Positions 48,039 to 57,595 of a stretch of 64,000 nucleotides of DNA are shown piece after piece. This DNA is from Stratiolaelaps scimitus. Its lineage: Eukaryota; Arthropoda; Arachnida; Mesostigmata; Laelapidae. The notes beneath the pieces are model-generated. The model did no database searches, had not been told where the DNA came from, and worked only from the letters and a program-made list of their open reading frames with translations. Position 1 is the first letter of the stretch; each line of letters begins with the position of its first letter. The position numbers were made by a program, and so were the translations under genes. The stretch lies in assembly GCA_019614645.1 (NCBI GenBank), contig JABWDB010000032.1:1-64000 (forward strand), in the 5' to 3' direction.

Positions 48039-49881
48039 GTAAACTTTCGTGAGAAAACCTATCATTTTTGTTGTTATTGTTGTTTGTTGGCTCGTCTATA
48101 TAATAATTGTTTTTCGAGCTGACCCTCAGCTGTTCCCCTATGTGTTCCGTCTAAATATATATATATACAGTGGTGTGAATAAACATAGGCCACCCCCTAT
48201 ATTTCAACAAATCGTTACACATTTGAGGCATTTATTCTGTGTCAGATTAATATAGGTGTCAAATAACATACATACCACAAAGAACAGCGCATACAACATC
48301 GCATGCAGCCTGCTACAACAAAATGTGTCATATTTCGGTGGTGAAAAATGATAGGACACCCTCAGTTATCGAGTGTTTTCGCTGAATTAGTTCTTGTTTT
48401 CTTGTGCTAATCAGTACCGTGTGGACTCACCCTTGCTAATTATAACGTCGGTTTGGCATACTATCAACGAAATTTAGCAGGATCCGGTTGCTGACACCTC
48501 CCCAGGCCTCCAACAACGCCTTTTTTTAGTGTTTCCACGGATGTATACTGTCGATTCGACGCGTATACTCTTCGGATAAGAATGCCCTAGAGGTTCTCCA
48601 TCGGGTTGAGCTAAGAAGAACATGCTGGCCACTCTAGGGTACCAATGTCATGCCGTCTTAACCGAGCATGTGTACTAGCGCTGACGTGAATTGAAGCGTT
48701 ATCTTGTTAGAAAACAATTGGAAGTAGGTGAAATCTGCTACTAAATGGTAGTAGGTTGTTGGTCAACATCTGCAGATAGTCCTCGCTATTCATTTGAGAT
48801 GAGATGAAAGTGAATCCAAGTTTGCAAAGCTCCCCAACCCATAAAGCACTCTCCGCCGAACATGTGCTTCGAGAAGTACCGCGACTCTCTACGTACATCA
48901 TGCCAGTAACCGTTAAATCCATCTAGCCCATCCAAATTTAACTTCTTCTCGTCACTGGAGACGATTTGAAACAACATAGTACCTTTTAGATAGATTTACA
49001 CCCTCAGGACACTTTTTAAAAAACGTTGCCCCAATACTCATCAATGTCCAGTCACGTCCATAATGTTGCGGGCGAAGTTTAGTTGGGCAATCATATGGCG
49101 TTGTTGAAGACGAGGTCTTGTTCTCATTTGCGCCCGTATGATATGCGGATAACGCTTAATTGTATTTAAAACTGTTGATCTATGAACCTAAAGGGTTAAC
49201 CCTTGCCTGATTGCTTCACAACTTATGGTCGAATTCGAGGCCAATCGACAGATATGCATGACAGTTCGCTGCCTGTTCTTTCGTGGACGTCCTTTAGACT
49301 TATTAGTACTGTACGTCGATGGACTGCGTCAATAATTTTGCACTACGTGACGATTTTTGCCAATTTCTCTGGCAATTGCAGTCTGGGTCTTTCCTGCTCT
49401 GTGTAAAGCGGTAATAACTGCTTTCTCTGCATCAGTAAGGCTCGAAGCGCGTCCCGTGACTACAATACTGCTTGAATGCTCAACACAAACTGGATTAATT
49501 CAGCGAGAACACTCGATAACTGAGGGTGTCCTCTCATTTTTCACCACCGAAATATGACACATTTTGTTGTAGCAGGCTGCATGCGATGTTGTATGCGCTG
49601 TTCTTTGTGGTATGTATGTTATTTAACACCTACATTAATCTGACACAGAATAAATGCCTCAAATGTGTATTCTTTGTAACGATTTGTTGAAATATAGGGG
49701 GCCTATGTTTATTCACACCACTGTATATATATATATATATATATTTTTTTTTTTTTCTAATAATATTATCATTTATTTATGTTCACTCTGTTCGAGTAAT
49801 TACAACGATGTGTACAATGTACAAGTCAGTTTCCGATGTGTAAGGTTTCAAGTAAAATTCTAGAAGCATTTTTTTTGTTTT

Positions 49882-49929
<48 letters not shown>

Positions 49930-52670
49930 TTATATATATATATATATAAGGTTATCACAATCAAACGTACAGTAACGCACTGCCTGCGTCGAAGCTCTTA
50001 ATTGCATTGTAATTAATGTTAAAATACTTTATTTCATTGATGTTCTTCCCTTCTACGATCCTTCCAGGCATTGTCCTTTGACGTATACACGACCCGCAAT
50101 CTGAAGTTGAAGAAACTTCACGAAGCGCTCAAGTATTGGCAGGAATACGATCACTCGAACTGCGACGCGTTCGTATTCTGCTATCTGTCACACGGTGAGC
50201 GGGATTTCGTCTACCATTACGATGGAAAAGTGTCCATCGATTTGTTGTTCGCGCCGTTCGCCGGCGATCAGTGCCCCTCACTTCTCGGGAAGCCGAAACT
50301 GTTCTTCATTCAAGCGTGCCGAGGCGCTTCGTTCGATAAGGGGGCACTTGTCAGAGACGAGCCTGATTCCGCTTGTGGAAATGCCTACCGTATACCATCG
50401 CATGCCGACTTTCTCATATGCTTCTCTGTCGTCCCTGGATACTATTCCTGGAGGAACACCGAATTTGGTACCACTCAGTGTATTTTATTTGCTAGGAGAT
50501 CATGATATTCTTAAGCTTAAGCATTGTAAAATTGCAGCTCCTTTAATAAACCAATAAAACCTTTACTTTTACCTTCAAAGTGCCCTCCCCAGACAGCGCC
50601 CCCCGTCGACGAAATGGATATGCCCATCACATTGCATTGCTTAGTATTACTTGTTATGCATACGGAACATACCTCTGTCCTTAGGAAGCAAATAATAACA
50701 ATAGTCGTCATCACCGAAGTCTTCAATTATTGATTATTTCATGTCAGTTCCGTCTACGCCCCACCTCTCCCCATTAACAAGCAGAAACGATAGGAGATAT
50801 CTGCAAGCATTGATTACCCATCAATACCTTTTCATTACTCACCTTCTTAATTGTGATAAAACCGGTTTTTTTTTTGTGGTGGCATAATAAACAGGTTCCT
50901 GGTTTATTCAAGCTCTCTGCGCCGTCTTTAGCGAGGAGGACCTCATTAGAGATCTGGACGTTCTTACGCTGATGACACTCGTTAATAAGCGTATGGCGTT
51001 ACACTTTGAGTCGTTTGTGCCCGGCAATGTCGTCATGGACAAATGCAAACAGGTAATTAAAAAGCCTCTTGTTTAAGTATGGTCATAGTTTACTCAGTGA
51101 TCACAGTAGGTCTTTCCTAAGAAGGACTCTTAATGTTGTCATCAAATGTCCGAGATGCATTTGTATCTCTTCTTTCTTGGTAATATTTCTAAATACAGAT
51201 AACACGCACCACCGCATAATTCAATTTCTATTATATACATAGGCGGCTCTTATATCCCGTAAAGTATCGTCGAGTCTTCCACTGCGCGATGTCACTTCTT
51301 CATTTTTACGTACATAGATCTTCAGGCTATTTCCCTGGCGCCGAATTTAGAATTTCAGATAGATCGTATTCACTCGATTAGCTGAGGAATAACGCAATGC
51401 GACGAGATATCCATATCCGCATTTCAAAATCAATACCATCTCGGTTTTCCTGTGTCCGGCTGCTTACGAGCCTGCTAAGCTGCTACAACGATAAGGAAAA
51501 AAGTTAATAAGAAGTGGTAATTTTATTTGAACAATTCGGCATTGACAGCTCACACGATCTACATGAGCCAGCTTGTACATATATAATAGGCGGACAACTG
51601 CAGTGTCTCCGCTGTACCCTGCTGCTTCAATGAGCTACAGTCTGACCCGTTTTGATATTGAAACGATGCGTCGTGAGCGATCGAGAGCCATGCCAGCAAG
51701 GACGGAATGCAAATGTGCAGCGGGTGGGAATCGAACCCGTCCACTCGAAACCGTGCACAGCTCACATGTCACTCACTCACCTCCACTGGAAGGCGCACAC
51801 GAATGCCACACGCCACCAAGGGAGTTGTGTGCTTCTCAAACAGCGATCGAATCATAAAGCAGGGACGATATGGATCATACTGTAGGAGTCAAGCAATCTC
51901 CTCTAGATACTGCCACCATCTGAGTTTGGCTTTGCATTGTATAATACACGAAGCTAGTTTATCATGTTCGGTGTCATCCACCAGGGGACTGTACCTTAAT
52001 CGTCCGTTGTATACCGTCATATATTCCCGGTTTAAAGAGGACTAAAATCTCGGGTTGCATCTAATTAAGTCCTGTGCGCATAATTGATTGAGTTGACGAG
52101 CTGACCCAACACGTTTTACGGTTTAGCGTTGTTACCGTGGTCACTGTTGCAACATTTCACTTGCGTACTAGGTGTATCGAGTTAATGCCAAGTGTAAAGT
52201 CGGAACTAGCGAGGAGAGAGACTCTCAGAAACAGAGGATGGCGGCTTTAGCAGCAGGTAGAGACGTTTTGTCGTACCTCCACGTTCGTGCCCTCTGTGCT
52301 GGATCGGCCTCCACCCTGGATAGAGCGGTGTCCGCGGGTTTGAAGGGAATTTCCTCCTCTGACAAAAATAGCACCTAGGTACCTATGTATATTGTAACAC
52401 AATGCCGTGTGGATAAATGATGAAGACTTATGCTAACTGGCTGACTAATTGGTACACAATATATATATATCTATTGTTTTGTGCCTCGGCCATTTTCATC
52501 AGGTACCCTTTATCGCCTTCACGCTGACGAGGAAGCTGTTTTTTTCTCGGAAACGAGACAATCTCGGACGGCTGACCGACGTCAGCACGCAGCTGACCAC
52601 TGAACACCACTCGACCTCGTCAACCCCCTCGAAAGTGCAATTGCCAACGCAAGGTCGGGTGGTTACTTAA
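47867..52670 (+). CDS. Caspase gene 1 (effector-type), 5' exon not found
   Basis: Cysteine-aspartate protease of the C14 family, expected to act in the cytosol in programmed cell death. Four exons are joined by GT-AG introns: 47867-48038, 50068-50467, 50895-51052 and 52503-52670. The frame stays open throughout and gives about 298 residues from the first exon seen. The p20 part holds YNM..RRGVCVIVNQ, the general-acid block CYLSHGERDFVY and the nucleophile block FFIQACRG. The p10 part holds YYSWRN and GSWFIQALC. The pocket Arg (DERRGSD), His, Gln, Cys and the SWRN Arg are all kept. The linker has a DEPD-S site that may be cut during activation. After LTRKLFF it has a Ser/Thr-rich extension that gene 2 lacks. 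The first exon lacks a start and expects two nucleotides from an upstream exon. The gene is paralogous to gene 2 downstream. Family membership is certain; the apoptotic role is inferred. Confidence 0.9.
48107..48146 (-). mobile_element. Family-D SINE fragment
   Basis: TTGTTTTTCGAGCTGACCCT and CAGCTGTTCCCCTATGTG: only the last 40 bases of the family-D tail. It lies about 20 bp left of the Tc1 element. Confidence 0.75.
48168..49723 (-). mobile_element. Tc1/mariner-type DNA transposon with long inverted repeats
   Basis: A 1,556-bp element flanked by TA on both sides, the Tc1/mariner target duplication. Both ends begin CAGTGGTGTGAATAAACATA. The terminal inverted repeats span about 48168-48389 and 49497-49723, near identical with a few substitutions and small indels. 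Inside lies a broken minus-strand transposase. It sits in intron 1 of caspase gene 1 in reverse orientation to the gene. Internal stops show it is non-autonomous now, but the intact ends could still be mobilised in trans. Confidence 0.93.
48436..49465 (-). pseudogene. Tc1-type transposase, degenerate (DD34E)
   Basis: Minus-strand fragments in order: an N-terminal helix-turn-helix (SSLTDAEKAVITALHRAG, KTQTAIAREIGKNRHVV), then SSDEKKLNLDGLDGFNGYWH and RYFSKHMFGGECFMGWGA around the first catalytic Asp, QDNASIH with the second Asp, and LNPMENL with the Glu. There are 34 residues between the second Asp and the Glu, the DD34E spacing of Tc1. The C-terminus ends MPNRRYN. Stops (for example before QDNASIH and before LNPMEN) and frame changes make it a pseudogene. 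Confidence 0.88.
49887..49948 (+). repeat. (TA)n microsatellite
   Basis: Two adjoining TA tracts preceded by poly-T, in intron 1 of caspase 1 right of the Tc1 element. Confidence 0.9.
50068..50467 (+). CDS. Caspase 1, exon B (catalytic exon)
   Basis: Acceptor ATCCTTCCAG; 133 codons plus one base; donor TTTG|GTACCA, phase 1. It encodes ALSFDVYTTRNLKLKKL, the catalytic His (CAC at 50191-50193, in LSHGERDFVY), LLGKPKLFFIQACRG with the catalytic Cys (TGC at 50327-50329), the linker RDEPDSACGN and PGYYSWRNTEF. It is twelve bases (four codons) longer than the gene-2 counterpart, mostly in the linker. Confidence 0.95.
50508..50578 (+). mobile_element. Family-A SINE 3' fragment in caspase 1 intron 2
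   Basis: TTAAGCATTGTAAAATTGCA, GCTCCTTTAATAAACCAATA and ACCTTTAC tail, without the tRNA head. It takes up part of the 427-bp intron. Confidence 0.8.
50895..51052 (+). CDS. Caspase 1, exon C (p10)
   Basis: Acceptor ATAATAAACAG; the split Gly codon G|GT then SWFIQALCAVFSEEDLI, LTLMTLVNKRMALHFES and DKCKQ; donor CAG|GTAATT, phase 0. It is 158 bp long, exactly as in gene 2. The acceptor has a weak pyrimidine tract but a T-run lies 20 bases upstream. Confidence 0.93.
51690..51800 (-). mobile_element. tRNA-like SINE remnant in caspase 1 intron 3
   Basis: The minus strand carries GACGGGTTCGATTCCCACCC, a good Pol III B-box, and TGAGTGACATGTGAGCTGTG upstream. No complete cloverleaf closes, so a tRNA-derived repeat is likelier than a tRNA gene. 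The rest of the intron (51053-52502) shows no element I recognise. Confidence 0.35.
52503..52670 (+). CDS. Caspase 1, exon D (last beta strand plus C-terminal tail)
   Basis: Acceptor GGCCATTTTCATCAG; VPFIAFTLTRKLFF corresponds to the usual QIPC-x-TS-x-LTR-x-L end of caspases and to gene 2 exon D. It then continues about 41 residues (SRKRDNLGRLTDVST..., TTEHHSTSSTPSK) to TAA. The phase fits exon C. This exon was located by the LTRKL motif and is separate from any long ORF. Confidence 0.85.
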   Translation, partial: VPFIAFTLTRKLFFSRKRDNLGRLTDVSTQLTTEHHSTSSTPSKVQLPTQGRVVT

Positions 52671-52734
52671 CGATATCGCGAAACAGTACTGTTAGATTTC
52701 GAGGTATCTTTGAATAGAGCAGAATGTGAATTAA

Positions 52735-52740
52735 AATAAA
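52735..52740 (+). promoter_or_regulatory. Candidate polyadenylation signal of caspase 1
   Basis: AATAAA 65 bases after the stop codon, in AT-rich sequence. Position and hexamer are typical; no cleavage site can be seen directly. Confidence 0.5.
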
Positions 52741-53117
52741 TTAGCGTTCAGTAGCGAGAGCATTAGCGGTATCTGGACGAGCAACGCCTCCCAAGGTAAA
52801 CGTGTCTTTCGTCATCAAAAAAATTAACCCATAACCAATTGTTAATTATGGTCCTCTAAAGGGAATTAGTTGAAGGGTGGCCGAAATTTTAGAAGTTCGT
52901 CTGCTCAAGTAAATGTTCTGAGATCGACACGGTATCGATCTGAGACGATACACGCCTCTTATCGACAAAACCGAAGCCACCCAAGGATTCGGATTGGGCC
53001 TCGACGCCGTGTCGCCAAAAGCTCACTATCACTCGAGTTTACACTAAGCTATTCGTGGACAACGGGGTTAAGGCGATTTCACTTTGAAGATGCGGAGAAA
53101 ACTACACGTTCTGCCCA

Positions 53118-53121
53118 GCTG

Positions 53122-53187
<66 letters not shown>

Positions 53188-53190
53188 GTA
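53118..53190 (+). repeat. (CT)n then (TA)n compound microsatellite
   Basis: CTCTCT run of about 50 bp followed by TATATA, directly left of a family-D SINE. The stretch 52741-53117 has no gene that I recognise. Confidence 0.9.
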
Positions 53191-53206
53191 TATATATCTT
53201 TCCTAG

Positions 53207-53330
53207 GTACGAGTAAGGCTGAGAATAAGCAAAGGTGGCCCCGACAGGTCCTCATAGTAATACCTAAAAGGTTAAGATCTGAGGCCTGTCAGATAGGGGA
53301 ACAGCTGAGGGTCAGTTCGAAAAAACAGAG
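53207..53330 (+). mobile_element. Family-D SINE, 5'-truncated, with 15-bp target duplication
   Basis: From GTACGAGTAAGGCTGAG through AAGGTGGCCCCGACAGG to GGGTCAGTTCGAAAAAACAG. It is flanked by ATATATCTTTCCTAG at 53192-53206 and 53331-53345. The right duplicate runs straight into a LINE 3' tail, so the SINE landed at the edge of that older element. Confidence 0.9.
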
Positions 53331-53340
53331 ATATATCTTT

Positions 53341-53380
53341 CCTAGAAATAATTCCTAATTATTGTATGTTCGAATAAAAG
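53341..53380 (+). mobile_element. LINE 3' tail remnant
   Basis: CCTAGAAATAATTCCTAAT, TATTGTATGTTCGAATAAA matches the extreme 3' end of the LINE family at 45.7 kb. Nothing else of the element remains. Confidence 0.65.
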
Positions 53381-53535
53381 AACTACTATATTTTTCATAT
53401 TTCCAAATATTTATATGCATCCCCTCACTCTCTATCTAACTCCTTCTCCCACACGCTCTCTGTGGGATGCAGCGCACTAAACAGGTGTTTATACGGACCT
53501 TGCTCGTCAGAGACATGCTTTCTTTATAACCGGGT

Positions 53536-53643
53536 CAAGGGAGGGGCCCGGACAGTTTCTCATCGTAATACCTAAAAAGTCAAGAGCTGAGGCCGGTCTG
53601 TCAGATAGGGGATGGTCAGCTGAGGGTCAGCTCAAGAAAAACA
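53536..53643 (+). mobile_element. Family-D SINE, 5'-truncated, diverged
   Basis: AGGGGCCCGGACAGTTTCTC, AATACCTAAAAAGTCAAGAG, CAGCTGAGGGTCAGCTCAAG, AAAAACAG. More substitutions than the copy 0.3 kb to the left, so older. Confidence 0.8.
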
Positions 53644-53649
53644 GTTCTC

Positions 53650-54530
53650 CTCATTGCCGGCTCGTCGTTGATCAACGTCACAACGTAAATCGACTCAAAT
53701 CACTAATAGAGGCCTTTACAGCGCTTTACCACGATGGCTATATCGCATGGGGATGTGCCAGCCCTACTGGGGATTAATTGTGGCGACGAATCCGGGAAAG
53801 TTCGTATCGAGCAAAGCAATTCTGAACAATGCCATGAATCAGTTAGTTAGCAGACGGCACTCTAATACCGCCGACGGTTTTTGCTGGGGCTTACCGACAG
53901 CGTCATCGAATGTTAGTCCCTTTGTAGCATTGTTACGGCTCATAGTTCTACGTTTGAATATTAAGGCTAACGTCAAAGTGCGATGATATGTCATCCAATA
54001 ATGAATTCGATAATCGCTAAAACTTTGATCATCGAGTGGAGCAGTCGTCTTGAAATCGTTTCGGGATAGGTGAAATGAAGGACAATTGAGGTATATTCAT
54101 CTCTCCTTCTATATATATATATATATATACAAACTTTCTATGTGTAATATATTCAAATGTATATATATATATACGTGTAATAATAATAATAATAAGTGAT
54201 TCGACTTTCGTACTTGAAATTGACGACTTTTTAATTCGTCGGGATCAAAATGTCGGGTGATTTAGGCGTCCCGGATCAACTCACAAGCAATCCATCCTGG
54301 CGAATTTGCAGTCCGCAAAGTGGAGTCTATTTATGTTAGCTTATTTTTAGTTAGTAATTTATTAACCAAGCAAATATTTCGAAATCAAAAAAATAAACGA
54401 CAGGGGAGGAAACGCAGCTCGTTAAATGGGCGCCTTTGGGATCGAACCTAGCACTTCCGAGGAATACACTCAGCTGTGACAAAGCTCTCTCTCTCTCTCT
54501 CTCTGTGTTCTCTCTCACTCTGGGTCACCG
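53650..54530. other. Non-coding stretch, no gene seen
   Basis: Contains (TA)n tracts near 54113 and 54160, an (AAT)n run at 54178-54195 and a (CT)n run at 54484-54505. ORFs here (53747-53986, 54436-54636) show no family. Confidence 0.45.
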
Positions 54531-54532
54531 CG

Positions 54533-54665
54533 GTGGCCTGGCTGGAAAAAGCTGGAGGCCGCAGATTCGAGTTATCCCGCGACCTGGTGGTGACACATAC
54601 GAGAACGTAAGCATTGTAAAATTGACGTTTCTTTAATAAACCTATAAAGCTTTATCTCAACCATA
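54533..54665 (+). mobile_element. Family-A SINE, variant head
   Basis: GCGGTGGCCTGGCTGGAAAA (A-box side), GCAGATTCGAGTTATCCCGC (B-box), ATACGAGAACGTAAGCATTG, AAATTGACGTTTCTTTAATA and ACCTATAAA tail. Same head subtype as 33.7 kb. Confidence 0.75.
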
Positions 54666-54669
54666 CCTT

Positions 54670-56278
54670 TATCATTAGCTAGATCCTTGCGCTCGTGTAA
54701 ATGTATCTGATCTTATTCCGGTGACGCTGAAACGATGTGTACTACTGTCGATTCGAGACGGGCCTCCATTTACGAAAGACTTTGCGGACTACACGAGACC
54801 ATGCCCCCCTCCCACATCCTGGTAAGGGCTCGTCCATTTGTCCACAGTGTCTGAACCAGGATGGTATCACTCACTTGAGTATGTTAAATGCTTAGCATCA
54901 GACTACGAATAAGCTGATTAGGTGGCTTACAAGGTAGCCTATTCGGAGTTAAAGCATATACTCTTCAAAAAGCATAAGTGGCAAAGTATATTCTCTATAT
55001 GCATGGCTTATGCTTGGACAACCACAGATGCCAGCGCCTACCCACGTGTAAGGGAGTAATCAAGTTTAGTAATTATTGGTGGTCTCGTTTTAACTGCGAT
55101 TTGTCACAACTCTGACTGACACCCCTAGCTAAGACTAACAGCAAATAACGTCAGGAGGAAATCTGGAAAATTGCCCAACTTGACATTAGTTCGATTATCA
55201 AAAACGCTTTTTACCACATATTTGGCACCGTGGAAACAAAGAAGATTTTATTAAACGACTTTACAGACTTTAAGTCAAAGATGCAGTTTAGCAGTACTGG
55301 CCAGTAACTTTATATTCTTTGTTTTTCTAGAATAATAAATATATCAATATTTGATATTATGTGAACAAACGTAGTTAGCTCTTTGATATTGAACTAAATA
55401 CATTGAGAAATTAATTGTAGAACAATAATGATCAACGGAAAAATTTCATAAAAGCTCTTTTCGCACTAGTAACTAATTTCGGACCCTACGTCATACTGTT
55501 TTCTGGCGACATTTTTAATTTGGTTATACGAAGGATTAGCAGACACTTAATGAGTAAATGAGCGCTATCGAGGGTAAAGGTCACGTGCGTTATATCCAAT
55601 GCTTACATAGAGGCTTGATAAACCCCTGTCTCTCTCTCTCTCTCTTGACTAGGCATAATACGGGAGAAGGTTTAGCAAGTACCTCACATCGTATCCTCCG
55701 TTCGGATAACCCATTTCCACTTCGACGAGCGATCATCGCTAATGAGTTCATTAGCAGCTGTCGAACATCTCACTGCTTAACCGATGTGAGTAGATACCTG
55801 CTCAATACATGTGTATATGTGACTGTAGATTTCAAATGCAAAGATATGCACATTTTACTCAAGCCCAAACAACGAACCACTACACATAGATTACGTGTAC
55901 ATGTTAACAATAAGCTAAATATTGTTAGGTTATGTTTGTTACGCGGAAAGTAACGATACTCTTATCAAAGTAATGCCAAAAGTGCCGAAGAAACTATGCA
56001 AGAGATACACTCTCAACAGAGGATGGTGGCTGTATACCAGTGGACAGGGACGTTTCCATGTCAACCCCGCACGGCATCGGAAATCACCCATCAGCCCATC
56101 GTCGATAGAGTGATTGGAAATGTATCTGGTGGCGTCCGTGCGTTTGAAGAAAAAAATTCCTCCCCTACCCAGAAAAAAACAACATGTTTGTGCAAGTGCA
56201 TGTGTAAAGTGGCCGAACTGAGTATTCCCTGTTATCGATATCACTGCGAGTTCGCCAGACCCATTTGCATGAATGAGA
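54670..56278. other. Non-coding stretch, no gene seen
   Basis: Unique AT-rich sequence with a (CT)n run at 55628-55645. ORFs at 55558-55953 and 55996-56283 are open but have no recognised motif. The latter has a cluster of Cys near its end (CLCKCMCK) that I cannot place. Confidence 0.4.
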
Positions 56279-56311
56279 AATAATTGACCATATTCAGTAT
56301 GGTCAATTATT
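56279..56311. repeat. Perfect 14-bp hairpin before a SINE
   Basis: AATAATTGACCATA and TATGGTCAATTATT are exact inverted copies around TTCAG. It ends 13 bp before the SINE at 56325. Confidence 0.85.
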
Positions 56312-56324
56312 ATCAATTATAAAA

Positions 56325-56475
56325 CCAGCGCAGTGGCTTGGACGGCTAAGTCTCTGGCTATCGGAAGCCAGAGGCCGCAGGTTCGAGCCCCGCTGTGTGA
56401 TGACATAAAAGAGAGCTTAAGCATTGTAAAATTGCAGCTCCTTCAATAAACTAATAAACCTTTACTTTTATTACG
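56325..56475 (+). mobile_element. Family-A tRNA-derived SINE, best full-length copy
   Basis: Head CAGCGCAGTGGCTTGGACGG (A-box AGCGCAGTGG), TCTGGCTATCGGAAGCCAGA stem-loop, GGTTCGAGCCCCGCTGTG (B-box). Body ATGACATAAAAGAGAGC, TTAAGCATTGTAAAATTGCA, GCTCCTTCAATAAACTAATA, then ACCTTTACTTTTATT. It serves as the reference copy for the family. Confidence 0.9.
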
Positions 56476-56689
56476 ACGAAGTGAAAAACCAGTGGGAGAA
56501 ACACCTATGTGCGGTAGCCAACTCGGGAACAGGAGATTCTCGAGGCACCGAAGGGGTTCAAGGGGTCCGAGAGGGTATCTGGTCGGACATGTCAATTGGT
56601 CAAATCGATCTCCTCAAAGCATCCTGAGCTTATTTGCTTATGTGCTGAGTTTAAAGCTATACAATACCTATACAATACTCGAGCATAGT

Positions 56690-56835
56690 AATTTATTCAA
56701 ACATACAATAGGAATAATTAGGAATTATTTCGGGGGATTAGTTGGGGAGCGGGGCCGAAGCCGACATTGTCCCGAGGAGGGCGATAGCGTTGCCTCCCCT
56801 CTGCCCTTGAGCAGCGAGGCTAATCAGCTGTGTAT
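56690..56835 (-). mobile_element. LINE 3' end, truncated
   Basis: The minus strand reads GGCAACGCTATCGCCCTCCT, CGGGACAATGTCGGCTTCGG, then AAATAATTCCTAATTATTC and GTATGTTTGAATAAA. It repeats the end of ORF2 (GNAIALLGTMSAS) and the tail of the 45.7-kb copy. Confidence 0.75.
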
Positions 56836-57099
56836 GCCAAATAGGTAAATGAGAACAACGAATATTTGTATTTGGTTTTCGTCATCTCGCTCCAAACCAA
56901 AAACCTTGTCTATATTTCAAAAATTGCCTTGTTCCGGCAGAGATATATGTGCGTCGCATTGACTGTTATCGTGGGAGTAAGTAGCGAGTAGCGATTCCCA
57001 GCCTAAGGCCGCCTTATTTCTTCATAAAATTCATCGTAAGAAATCTACTAGGGTATCCACAAGGGAACTGGCTGGGGAGAAGACCTAGGAAAATCCTAC

Positions 57100-57228
57100 T
57101 GAGTCAGAGGTTAGGTGGCCGGACGCCGCAGGTTCGACTTTTCCCGCAACGTCGATGACGTATAGAGAACCTAGGCGTTGAAAAAACGGAGGTTCCGTTA
57201 ATATACCAAAAACCTTATTGTATCGTAT
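57100..57228 (+). mobile_element. Worn family-A SINE, variant head
   Basis: TTAGGTGGCCGGACGCCGCA, GGTTCGACTTTTCCCGC (B-box), ACCTAGGCGTTGAAAAAAC and GGTTCCGTTAATATACCA. The part order is that of family A, with many substitutions. Confidence 0.6.
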
Positions 57229-57494
57229 GTGTATGCCACAAGAAAGACTTCACGCTGTACTTCGGGGGTTCTATGGAAACTAAGCTTAATAATTATATAA
57301 ATTATATAATAAATATGGACAATGTTTACGCTCGCTCATCCATGTTACTGCACACGAGCCATGAACGTTTATGAATCCCTAGCGCCCTATGCAGGTGTCG
57401 CTCATGCCTGCACAGGTAGCGGTTGTGAATAAAACACTAATTGTGAGTTACTGTTTGTATGCATCTCGGTCATTCAGCGGAAAACTGCTCCAAC

Positions 57495-57595
57495 ATGGAG
57501 GGCGTATGCAACGTCGCTGAGCAAATCAAGCAAGGGAACGATGCAGCTCCTGGAGACCCTGACGATGGCAGCAGATCCAGCGCATTCGGACGTAG
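57495..57595 (+). CDS. Caspase 2, exon 1 (start and prodomain)
   Basis: The ATG lies in CCAACATGG, a good Kozak context, 17 bases after an acceptor (GGTCATTCAG at 57477), which implies a 5' UTR intron. It encodes MEGVCNVAEQIKQGN, then an acidic stretch (GDPDDGS), and ends in GR plus two bases at the donor CGTAG|GTAAGT. The two bases AG plus the first base of exon A make an Arg codon. Start and phase fit; confirmation would need a transcript. Confidence 0.68.

Noticed and set aside
48707..48977. Small independent ORFs on the minus strand
   Set aside because: They are pieces of the broken Tc1-type transposase in shifted frames.
51690..51800. Second tRNA gene
   Set aside because: Only a B-box and T-arm-like part are convincing; no full cloverleaf forms.
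52172..52378. Extra caspase 1 exon between exons C and D
   Set aside because: No caspase motif, and exon C joins exon D directly in phase; the frame has no supporting splice pair that I could see.
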